Shown: piece by piece, positions 7,051 through 13,484 of the stretch
How the letters are laid out: the number at the start of each line of letters is the position of its first letter
Numbering within the stretch: position 1 is the first letter of the stretch
Assembly: GCA_030044295.1 (NCBI GenBank)
Contig: JASHWB010000429.1
Span: 1 to 18,239 of the forward strand
Source of the DNA: Candidatus Acidiferrales bacterium
GTDB lineage: Bacteria > Acidobacteriota > Terriglobia > Acidiferrales > UBA7541
Direction of reading: 5' to 3'
Length of the DNA stretch: 18,239 bases
Notes under the pieces: generated by a model
What the model was told of the DNA's origin: nothing
The model's database searches: none
Seen by the model: only the letters and a program-made list of their open reading frames with translations
Made by a program: the position numbers and the translations under genes

Positions 7051-7956
7051 TTAATGGCTATCGGCGGACGCTTTCGCCAGTTCGTAATTGATGTACTGCT
7101 GAAGCGTGGCGAGATCGCCTCCGACCAGCGGGCGGCCGTTGACGTACACGGTCGGCGTGCTATCCACACCGAGTGCCACTCCGTTGGCGTGATCGGCATC
7201 CACCGCTTTCTTCGCTTCGTCGGACGACATGCAGCTTTTGAATTCGTCAGGTTTTAATCCCGCCTTGGTGGCAAACTGCACCAACTGGTCCCAAACGTTT
7301 TCCGGCGAGATCACATCCTGATTCTCGAAAATTGAGCCCTCCACTTTCCAAAACGCATCGGGAGACTGCTGGTACGCGCAACGGCCCGCGACTGCAGCGG
7401 TTTCGGCCCAAGGATGGATTTGCGTCAGAGGAAAATTCTTGTAGACGATGCGGATCTGCGGAAACTCCGTCTCGATGGTTTTCATCGCCTCGTACAGCTC
7501 CTGGCAATGCGGGCACTCGAAATCGCTAAACTCCACAACCGTCACACGAGCGCTGCGCGGACCAACACTGGGGTCGCCCTCGGTGGTGATCTTGGAACGA
7601 TTCGCGGCGAACGGATCGTCGGCCATTTTATAGATTTGGCCCCGCAGCATGGTCTTCCCGTCCTTGCTGACGTATACGTCTCCCGTCTCGACATGGCCCT
7701 GCAGCGTAACCTGCACTGGAACGTCGTAAAAATCCGCCGCCGCGGATGGCGCAAGCGGACCGAGCTTGACTTTCACGTCCGGTCCCCAGGCAAAGAGCTC
7801 GCGGACGAAAGATTCGGCGGTCTTTAGCAGTTGGTCTTGGTTGGCGGACGCAGTATCTTGCGCGTTCCGGGCGGCGGGAGGCGCCGCTTTGGCCGCGCAC
7901 GGAATACTCGCCAAAAGAATTGTTACCACACACAGAAGAATGCCTCTCGCGGACAT
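7051..7956 (-). CDS. Exported DsbA-like thioredoxin-fold protein
   Basis: 301 residues from ATG 7956, which has GGGAGGG 9 bases upstream. A longer frame to 8055 is unlikely because the signal peptide would no longer be N-terminal. Residues 1-25 (MSARGILLCVVTILLASIPC...) form a Sec signal peptide with a likely signal peptidase I site after the Ala-rich stretch. Residues about 40-120 are an extra alpha/beta domain of unknown role (LLKTAESFVRELFAWGPDVKV, VQVTLQGHVETGDVYVSKDG). The thioredoxin fold follows, with the DsbA-type active site C148-P-H-C151 in VVEFSDFECPHC, the helical insert, and the cis-Pro loop STPTVYVNGRPL. It is expected to be a periplasmic or cell-surface thiol-disulfide oxidoreductase. 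CPHC is the DsbA oxidase motif, but whether it oxidises or isomerises is not decided by sequence. No DsbB/VKOR partner lies next to it. Confidence 0.9.
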   Translation of the reverse strand: MSARGILLCVVTILLASIPCAAKAAPPAARNAQDTASANQDQLLKTAESFVRELFAWGPDVKVKLGPLAPSAAADFYDVPVQVTLQGHVETGDVYVSKDGKTMLRGQIYKMADDPFAANRSKITTEGDPSVGPRSARVTVVEFSDFECPHCQELYEAMKTIETEFPQIRIVYKNFPLTQIHPWAETAAVAGRCAYQQSPDAFWKVEGSIFENQDVISPENVWDQLVQFATKAGLKPDEFKSCMSSDEAKKAVDADHANGVALGVDSTPTVYVNGRPLVGGDLATLQQYINYELAKASADSH

Positions 7957-7999
7957 ACGTGCAAGCCCTCCCGTGAAACCGTTTCGAATGAACGCGGCA

Positions 8000-8005
8000 T
8001 TTATA
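8000..8005 (-). promoter_or_regulatory. Candidate -10 box of the DsbA-like gene
   Basis: TATAAA on the minus strand would give a 5' leader of about 37 bases that includes the GGGAGGG ribosome-binding site. No convincing -35 is seen at 16-18 bases. Confidence 0.3.
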
Positions 8006-8123
8006 GGATAGAGAAAAATACCGATGAGCGCAAAAGCCAAATTGTGTCGATACACGTCCGGGGAAATGGGGATGCTTGCCGAATTCTTTTGCGTAGAGGT
8101 AGCGCTCTGCCCGCGGGATCCGC

Positions 8124-9203
8124 TTATGCCGATTCAGCCCTGCGGGCGAGCCAGTCGCCAGCCTCACGCGTGCCAAGAGAACCGCCGAGGTCCGCGGTGG
8201 TTTTGCCTTCGCTAATGGCGGCGCGAACTGCCTTCTCCATCTGTCGCGATTCCTCCACCAAACCCAAATACGAAAGCATCATCGCCGCCGCCAACACGGC
8301 GCCCATCGGATTGGCGACGCCTTTTCCGGCAATCTGCGGCGCGGAACCGTGCACCGGCTCGAACATCGATACGTGGCCTGGATGAATATTTCCGGACGGC
8401 GCGAGCCCCAGGCCGCCGGCTAGTTGCGCGCCAACGTCGCTCGCGATATCGCCGAACATGTTGCATGTGACGATCACTTCGAATTGCGATGGGTCGCGAA
8501 CCATCTGCATCAGCAAATTATCGACGTACATGTGGCTGGATTCGATATCCGGATAATCGCGTTTCACGGCCGCGAACGTCCGCTGCCAGAGATCGTGCCC
8601 ATAAGCGAGCGCATTCGATTTGTCGCTCATGCAGACGCGCTTGCGGCCATGCTTTCGTGTGTATTCGTACGCAAAGCGGAGGATCCGCTCCACGCCCTTG
8701 CGCGTGTTCACGTCTTCTTGCGTGGCGATTTCATCCGCTGTCCCCTTTTTGAAAAAACCGCCCATGCCGACGTACGAGCCTTCCGTGTTTTCGCGGATGA
8801 CGGTGAATTGAATGTCTTTCTCGTCGCGATTGCGCAGCGGGGTGAGCCGGCTATCCAGCAGTGTGCATGGCCGGACGTTCGCGTAAAGATCCAGCTTGAA
8901 GCGCAGGCCCATCAGAATGTCCGCACCATGGCGATTATCGGGAACACGCGCATCGCCGAGCGCGCCGAGCAGAATGGCGTCGAAATCGCTGCGAAACACG
9001 TCCACCGCGTCGGGCGGCAGCGTGGTGCCATCGCGGAGATAACGGTCGGCGCCCCAATCAAATTCGATAAGGGAAAGATCGCAACCCCGAGCGGATGCGA
9101 CCGCCTTCATCACCTTGACGGCTTCTGGAATCACTTCCTTACCGATTCCATCGCCCGGAATGACTGCAATGCGTTTTGCGCCAGCGCTCGATTGTTGTGG
9201 CAT
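8124..9203 (-). CDS. Isocitrate/isopropylmalate dehydrogenase family protein
   Basis: 359 residues, a full-length beta-decarboxylating dehydrogenase (NAD-dependent oxidation and decarboxylation of a 2R-hydroxy-3-carboxy acid). Visible family blocks are IAVIPGDGIGKEVIPEAV (N-terminus), LYANVRPCTLL, VIRENTEGSYVGMGG, VCMSDKSNA, the metal-binding region VDNLLMQMVRDPSQFEVIVTCNMFGDIASD, and the cofactor loop FEPVHGSAPQIAGKGVANPMGA. GSAPQIAGK favours NAD. Classical LeuB carries RELTGGIYFG at the substrate-determining helix; this protein has RENTEG, shared with homoisocitrate, tartrate/malate and isocitrate-type members. Automated pipelines would probably call it 3-isopropylmalate dehydrogenase, but the substrate is open. 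It is a single gene with its own promoter and almost no leader, and no leuCD next to it. Confidence 0.88.
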   Translation of the reverse strand: MPQQSSAGAKRIAVIPGDGIGKEVIPEAVKVMKAVASARGCDLSLIEFDWGADRYLRDGTTLPPDAVDVFRSDFDAILLGALGDARVPDNRHGADILMGLRFKLDLYANVRPCTLLDSRLTPLRNRDEKDIQFTVIRENTEGSYVGMGGFFKKGTADEIATQEDVNTRKGVERILRFAYEYTRKHGRKRVCMSDKSNALAYGHDLWQRTFAAVKRDYPDIESSHMYVDNLLMQMVRDPSQFEVIVTCNMFGDIASDVGAQLAGGLGLAPSGNIHPGHVSMFEPVHGSAPQIAGKGVANPMGAVLAAAMMLSYLGLVEESRQMEKAVRAAISEGKTTADLGGSLGTREAGDWLARRAESA

Positions 9204-9215
9204 GACCGGACGCGG

Positions 9216-9245
9216 AAGCTAGCACGCGTGCCGCGATAGTGTCAA
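9216..9245 (-). promoter_or_regulatory. Promoter of the isopropylmalate dehydrogenase-like gene
   Basis: A perfect -35 TTGACA (9240-9245), an 18-base spacer ending in TGC, then TAGCTT (9216-9221) form an extended -10 promoter. The -10 ends only 12 bases before the ATG at 9203, and no Shine-Dalgarno sequence lies between. The transcript therefore probably has a very short leader. Confidence 0.55.
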
Positions 9246-9323
9246 CGCGGGCGCGTGAGCGCCGATAAAGCCGACCCGATGGTGGTATCTTTGCTGCGTT
9301 GCGTCTCCACGCAAAAGGTGTCG

Positions 9324-10745
9324 CTATTCGATTGCGAAATCGGCGGCGCGCCATTCCGTGCCCCGCCCCGATGGATCCGTGGCTCGAATTTCCAGCCGAT
9401 ATCGGCCCGGCGGCAGAGAATTCACGAATGGCTCGGAAGCAACAGGAACGATTGGACTCCCATGCTCGATGAAGGGCGCCAGGTCGAGCGATAAGTCGGG
9501 GAAGACTACCGCTCCAGACCCCTGATGAAGGACCCTGATGTGCGCCTCCACTCTTGCCGTGGGCTCCTTCGCAAGCTGTGGATCGTAAACTTCGAAGAAC
9601 GCGGACACAGGTTCGCCGGCGGCAAACCGGGGCGTCGCCGCGGGTATGCACTCCAGGCCGCCGCCCAGCAACGCGTGAAAACCTTGCGACGGGTCGTTGG
9701 GAAACAATTCTGCGCTCACGCTGCGAGTTTCGAAAATAGCGCTATCCGCAATTCGAGCTTGCCGGCACAACGCGATTCCGCTCATGGCTGGTCCTGCTTG
9801 AGGTTCCACCCCTACTGTTAGCGGTGTTTCCGAGCGACCAAATTTCTTGCCATCTCGAAAAACCACCCGGAGAGAATACTGCCCCGGATCGAGACTGAGC
9901 TGCGTCTCATAGCGAGCTGGAATCTGATCGGACAAAAGCTCGGCGTCGTCACTAAACCTGGTCACCAGCAAATGGCTCTCGGAATAGACCATGCCTAGGA
10001 CGGCTTCTTGCCCACTAGGATTCAGAGAACGCCAGGGGATCTCCACCGTAATGTGCACTTTTGGCCTTCTGGAGACTGAAAACAGGCTAGTCGCCGCGAC
10101 GCCGATCCTAAAATTCGGGGACTTCGTGGAAAGAAGCTCCCTTTCCATCTCGTTCCCCAGCTTTGTTCCTCTTAAAGGATCGAACGGCGAATGCTGGATG
10201 TTGCAGTATTTCTCGCGCGCATACACGAGAGTGTTCTTCCGATCCACATGAACACTAATCGAGTGGCAGCTGCCCGCCGGCGAATCAGGAGGCGTATAAG
10301 CCAGAACGTAGCGAGGCGCTCCGCTCACCCACGCGTGCCTCTGCGGGTTCCACTCCGGAGTCGTCCACCTTCCTTCACCAGCGCCGATTATTTCCGTGTG
10401 ATAGCCGGACCGGTCGCGATAGTTCCAAATCGGCGCGGACTCGAACTTCACCCCATCGACCTTTTGCTCCACTCCATCCTGCTTCACGCGGAAGTCTTTC
10501 GCGGTCAAACCGCGCACGTCCACTGCTTCGAGGTCTTTCTCGATCAGGCGCCAGTCGGAACCGGGGACGACGAGATCGTCTCCGCGAGTGTCATAGACAG
10601 AGACGGGAACGAGAACTTGACTCGATTCACTCTGCAGGGCTTTGGATGAGGGAGTTTGCCCGGCGCTGGAAACCGGTCCTAGAGCTTCTGCGACCAGCAG
10701 GACGAGAACCGCGAAGATCGCGCCTTTTGTACTGTTCCAGTCCAC
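9324..10745 (-). CDS. Secreted VWFA-related-type protein lacking a recognisable vWA domain
   Basis: 473 residues. The GTG start at 10745 is supported by GAGGGGAA about 8 bases upstream. Residues about 8-28 form a signal peptide (GAIFAVLVLLVAEALGPVSSAGQ). The block VLVPVSVYDTRGDD...VRGLTAKDFRVKQDGVEQKV matches the opening of the VWFA-related proteins common in Acidobacteria, where a carboxy-terminal von Willebrand A domain usually follows. Here I see no DxSxS metal-adhesion motif. Instead, beta-rich stretches follow (YVLAYTPPDSPAGSCHSISVHVDRK, VHITVEIPWRSL, YETQLSLDPGQYSLRVVFRDGK, ending PPGRYRLEIRATDPSGRGTEW), suggesting immunoglobulin-like modules. It is probably a secreted or surface protein of unknown function. 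The 24-base gap to the upstream small gene suggests a two-gene unit. Confidence 0.75.
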   Translation of the reverse strand: MDWNSTKGAIFAVLVLLVAEALGPVSSAGQTPSSKALQSESSQVLVPVSVYDTRGDDLVVPGSDWRLIEKDLEAVDVRGLTAKDFRVKQDGVEQKVDGVKFESAPIWNYRDRSGYHTEIIGAGEGRWTTPEWNPQRHAWVSGAPRYVLAYTPPDSPAGSCHSISVHVDRKNTLVYAREKYCNIQHSPFDPLRGTKLGNEMERELLSTKSPNFRIGVAATSLFSVSRRPKVHITVEIPWRSLNPSGQEAVLGMVYSESHLLVTRFSDDAELLSDQIPARYETQLSLDPGQYSLRVVFRDGKKFGRSETPLTVGVEPQAGPAMSGIALCRQARIADSAIFETRSVSAELFPNDPSQGFHALLGGGLECIPAATPRFAAGEPVSAFFEVYDPQLAKEPTARVEAHIRVLHQGSGAVVFPDLSLDLAPFIEHGSPIVPVASEPFVNSLPPGRYRLEIRATDPSGRGTEWRAADFAIE

Positions 10746-10769
10746 ACCGTTCCCCTCGACACTGCTTTG

Positions 10770-11093
10770 CTAGACGACGGGCAGCAGAATCTCCGCAAGC
10801 TCGGCGGCGAAGCCATCGAGTTCCGTGCGCCGCTCCGGCGTGGCCTCAAGCTTCTCGTTTTTGCGCACGAACCAGTGCCCGCCCGACTGAATCGTGTGTG
10901 CGCTCAGCTGGCCACCGATTAGATACGACGGGCTGCCGTATAGGCGGAAGCCGCCTTCGTCGGGCGCCAACAGTGCCGCGCAGTTCCCGCGCTTGACGCC
11001 CACCAGGCTTTCATACATCGGAAACGCCACCACGTCCATACCGTGTGACCGCAAACGGTCAAGCACGGCGACCTGCTGCGCGGTCAGTTCCAT
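10770..11093 (-). CDS. Conserved-looking hypothetical protein, 107 residues
   Basis: I do not recognise this family. The protein starts MELTAQQVAVLDRLRSHGMDVVAFPMYE, a helix followed by a strand. It continues with VGVKRGNCAALLAPDEGGFRLYGSPSYLIGGQLSA and HWFVRKNEKLEAT, and ends in an acidic-hydrophobic helix (ELDGFAAELAEILLPVV). It looks like a compact soluble alpha/beta domain with no signal peptide and no membrane segment. ATG 11093 is preferred to a longer frame from 11150. An extended -10, TGCTATTCT (11103-11111), ends 9 bases before this ATG, so the transcript may be leaderless. It is followed by the secreted VWFA-related gene. Confidence 0.6.
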   Translation of the reverse strand: MELTAQQVAVLDRLRSHGMDVVAFPMYESLVGVKRGNCAALLAPDEGGFRLYGSPSYLIGGQLSAHTIQSGGHWFVRKNEKLEATPERRTELDGFAAELAEILLPVV

Positions 11094-11102
11094 ATCACGA
11101 GT

Positions 11103-11111
11103 AGAATAGCA
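11103..11111 (-). promoter_or_regulatory. Extended -10 promoter of the 107-residue gene
   Basis: TGCTATTCT on the minus strand fits TGn-TATnnT. It lies in the parB-downstream gap, 9 bases before the ATG at 11093. No -35 is needed for this promoter class and none is seen. Confidence 0.35.
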
Positions 11112-11204
11112 GGCGTTGCTGATGGGTTTCCACCGCGAGCGAAACCTCAAGTGGGAGGCGGCAACGAGGTCCGCACGTTGGAACTCAATTGTGAGCGATG
11201 AAAT

Positions 11205-12056
11205 CTATGCCGCCGACGAAGAAATGGAACCGGATTCTAGGCGGCGCAGGACCGCGCGCAGGGCCGCTGCGAGCTCATCGCTGCTTACGTGGCTCTTCCG
11301 GAACTGAACCCGCAGGTGGAACGATTCATCATCCGAATCGTATTCGAAAACGAATGGCTGTGGCCGCGGCGCGGATTCCATCTCATCCTTGCGAACTTGG
11401 CGAGCCTGGTCACGCGTGAGTCCGCCGTGAGAGATGCGCTCGACCAACTCCAGCATTTTGCGCTCGGTGGGTTGCCTTGCCACTTGCAGAAGCAGGGACT
11501 TCGAAGTGACCGCACGTTCGATGCAAGCGCGACGAACGTCCGCGGGAATCACGCGCAGCGACATCGTCTCCGTAACCGATGAGCGCGAGCGGCCGATTTT
11601 CTTAGCAATATCATCGTGCGTGTAATCAAACTGGTCGGCGAGGCGCTGCAAGCCATCGGCCTCTTCGAACGGAGTCAAATCCTTGCGTTGCAGGTTTTCG
11701 ATCAGCGCGAGTTCCAGGGTCTCGGCGTCGTCCGCGATTTTCTCGATGCACGGCAGTTCGTGCAGTCCGGCGGCCTGCGACGCGTGATATCGGCGCTCGC
11801 CCGAAATGATGTAGTACATGTCCTCGCGCGGAACGTAGCGCACCAGCAGCGGCTCCAGCACTCCCTTTTCGCGGATGGAATCGGAAAGCTCGCGAATATC
11901 GCCAATGTGCTTCCGGGGCTGGTCGGGATTCGGCCGAATCTTTTCGATCGGAATCATCCGGCCGATGGACGCGCCGCTGTAACTGGTCAGGGTTTCGACG
12001 TAATGCGCGTCATGCCGCATCTTGAGAGTGACGGGCAACCCGATCCTCTTCGACAC
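11205..12056 (-). CDS. parB: ParB/Spo0J-family partition protein
   Basis: 283 residues. The GTG at 12056 has a strong ribosome-binding site (AGGAGGT, 8 bases upstream) located inside the 3' end of parA, giving a 47-base overlap and likely translational coupling. The N-terminal ParB/sulfiredoxin-like CTPase domain shows IPIEKIRPNPDQPRKH (residues 35-50), SDSIREKGVLEPLLV, the nucleotide-contact motif GERRYHASQAAGL (86-98) and ENLQRKDLTPFEEADGLQRL (120-139). The DNA-binding helix-turn-helix follows at about 145-170 (THDDIAKKIGRSRSSVTETMSL). In most ParB proteins the first motif reads GERRxRA; here His91 replaces the second Arg, worth noting for CTP switching. The C-terminus (FHLRVQFRKSHVSSDELAAALRAVLRRLE) is unlike the usual dimerisation tail. 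No parS palindrome was found in the window. Confidence 0.93.
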   Translation of the reverse strand: MSKRIGLPVTLKMRHDAHYVETLTSYSGASIGRMIPIEKIRPNPDQPRKHIGDIRELSDSIREKGVLEPLLVRYVPREDMYYIISGERRYHASQAAGLHELPCIEKIADDAETLELALIENLQRKDLTPFEEADGLQRLADQFDYTHDDIAKKIGRSRSSVTETMSLRVIPADVRRACIERAVTSKSLLLQVARQPTERKMLELVERISHGGLTRDQARQVRKDEMESAPRPQPFVFEYDSDDESFHLRVQFRKSHVSSDELAAALRAVLRRLESGSISSSAA

Positions 12057-12810
12057 GTTGTATTACCTCCTGGGCAAGCTTCTTGTAATCTTCGGCGCCG
12101 GAAGATTTCGGCGCAAACGAGAAAACGGTTTCCTTGTAGGCAGGGCTTTCCTCCAAGCGCACGTTCTTGCTGATGCGCGTCCTGAAGAGCGCGTTTCCGA
12201 AAGTGGCGCGAATCTGTTCGTGAGTGTCCCGCGAAATGTTGGTGCGCTTGTCGAAGAGGGTGATCAGCACGCCGATGATTTTCAAGTCGGGATTGGGACG
12301 AGCGCGTATCCGGCCGTATGTTTCCAGCAGGTCGTCCGTGCCCTCGATAGCGAAGTAGGCCGCCTGAATCGGGACGAGCAAGTGAGTGGATGCCACCAGC
12401 GCATTGACGGTCAGAATGCCGAGCGCCGGCGGCGTATCGAGCACGACAAAATCGAACTCTTTCAGGACCGGCGCCAGCGCGTCTTTCAGTTTAAACGGAG
12501 CGTCGAACTGGCCGGCAAGTTGTTGTTCGAGCCGGGCGAGCGCCAAGCGCGCGGGCGCCACGAAGAGATTCGGATCTTTCGTGGGACGAATGATCTTGGC
12601 CATCTCCGCGTGCTGCTCGGCGAAAATGTCGTACATCGTGCCTTGAATTTCGTCCGGTGAAAAGAAAGCGATGGTGGCGTTCGACTGCGGATCTAAGTCG
12701 ATGAGAAGCGTTTTTTTCTTTCGCAGCGCCAGAGCTGCCGCAAGGTTGATGGATGTAGTGGTTTTACCGACGCCGCCCTTTTGATTGGCAATTGCCAGGA
12801 CGCAGGTCAA
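12010..12810 (-). CDS. parA: ParA/Soj-family partition ATPase
   Basis: 266 residues from TTG 12810. A longer frame reaches GTG 12843, but the TTG is preceded by GAGGG at 7 bases and gives the standard ParA opening (M)TCVLAIANQKGGVGKTTTS. The deviant Walker A KGGVGKTT is at 11-18, IDLDPQSNAT (Walker A') at 37-46 and Walker B VVLDTPPALG at 122-131. There is no N-terminal helix-turn-helix, so it belongs to the short chromosomal/Soj-like type rather than the P1 ParA autorepressor type. It forms ATP dimers on non-specific DNA and moves ParB-parS complexes. parB overlaps its 3' end. Chromosomal par loci usually lie beside gidA/gidB near the origin; here the neighbours are a DUF151 protein and miaB, so this may be a second par system or a rearranged locus. 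Confidence 0.94.
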   Translation of the reverse strand: MTCVLAIANQKGGVGKTTTSINLAAALALRKKKTLLIDLDPQSNATIAFFSPDEIQGTMYDIFAEQHAEMAKIIRPTKDPNLFVAPARLALARLEQQLAGQFDAPFKLKDALAPVLKEFDFVVLDTPPALGILTVNALVASTHLLVPIQAAYFAIEGTDDLLETYGRIRARPNPDLKIIGVLITLFDKRTNISRDTHEQIRATFGNALFRTRISKNVRLEESPAYKETVFSFAPKSSGAEDYKKLAQEVIQRVEEDRVARHSQDAA

Positions 12811-12982
12811 GCCGTTGCCCTCGCTCCCCTTCGGCAACCGCACGGCTATATGTAGAGCCCGGCGGTTCCACTCCTACCACGAGTAGGCCCACTCTAACTA
12901 CTCTGGCTCATCAAGTGCAAGCAAAAAGTTCGAAATCGAGAAAACTCGCGCCGAGCCACGTCCCCCATCGGCCTATGCCTAT

Positions 12983-12998
12983 CGGGGCGCCTGCCCCG
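12983..12998 (-). terminator. Hairpin immediately after the DUF151 gene
   Basis: CGGGGC-aggc-GCCCCG on the minus strand begins right after the stop codon. It is GC-rich but has no T-run, so termination is only a possibility. The rest of the gap to parA (12811-12982) holds a 5-bp hairpin CCTAC/GTAGG (12877-12888 region) and a weak TTGCAC/TAGAGT promoter candidate for parA. Confidence 0.25.
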
Positions 12999-13484
12999 CT
13001 ACATCTTGTACCGGCCCAGGTCTTCGTCGCTGAGATTCTCTAGCCACTTGCGCAGCTCTTCGTTGCTGCTCTTCTCCGAAACGACGCTGGTGATCTTCGA
13101 GCTTTTCAGCACTTGGTCTTCGACGAAGATCGGGCAATCGAGCCGCAGCGCCAACGCCAGCGCGTCGCTCGGGCGCGAATCCATCGACAAGGTCTCTCCG
13201 TCGCGCTCCATCCAAATCAGCGCGTAAAACGTATCGTCCTTGAGGTCCGACACGACCACCTTTTGCACGTGGACATTCAACCCGGTCAGCACATTTTTCA
13301 GAAGATCATGGGTCATTGGACGCGCCGTCTGAACCTTCTCGATTTCAAGAGCTATCGCCTGAGCCTCATACACGCCCACCCAGATTGGAAGCACTCCACT
13401 TCCCTGTAATTCCTTGAGTACGACCACCGGCTGATTGGTCGCCGGATCCATCATCAATCCTCGGATCTTAACTTCAAGTTCCAT
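12999..13484 (-). CDS. Bifunctional nuclease (BFN/DUF151) domain protein
   Basis: 161 residues, a single DUF151 domain with a polar C-terminal tail. The family is named after plant proteins with DNase and RNase activity; the bacterial members are conserved but their role is poorly known. Recognisable blocks are MELEVKIRGLMMDPATNQPVVVLKE, LPIWVGVYEAQAIALEIE, ARPMTHDLLKNVL, VVVSDLKDDTFYALIWM and the highly conserved DSRPSDALALALRLDCPIFVED. The tail EELRKWLENLSDEDLGRYKM is common to bacterial members. The ATG has GGGAGGT as ribosome-binding site and lies 11 bases inside the end of miaB, so the two genes are translationally linked. This miaB neighbourhood may point to a function in RNA metabolism, but that is inference. 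Confidence 0.92.
   Translation of the reverse strand: MELEVKIRGLMMDPATNQPVVVLKELQGSGVLPIWVGVYEAQAIALEIEKVQTARPMTHDLLKNVLTGLNVHVQKVVVSDLKDDTFYALIWMERDGETLSMDSRPSDALALALRLDCPIFVEDQVLKSSKITSVVSEKSSNEELRKWLENLSDEDLGRYKM

Noticed and set aside
8424..9239. 271-residue plus-strand frame opposite the dehydrogenase gene
   Set aside because: Antisense shadow of a conserved enzyme, with no motif and no ribosome-binding site.
9299..9314. Hairpin TTGCGT/ACGCAA after the VWFA-related gene
   Set aside because: A 6-bp stem without a T-run in the direction of transcription; too weak to call a terminator.
12900..12960. tRNA-like T-loop (GTTCGAAATC) upstream of parA
   Set aside because: No matching acceptor, D or anticodon arms could be arranged around it on either strand.
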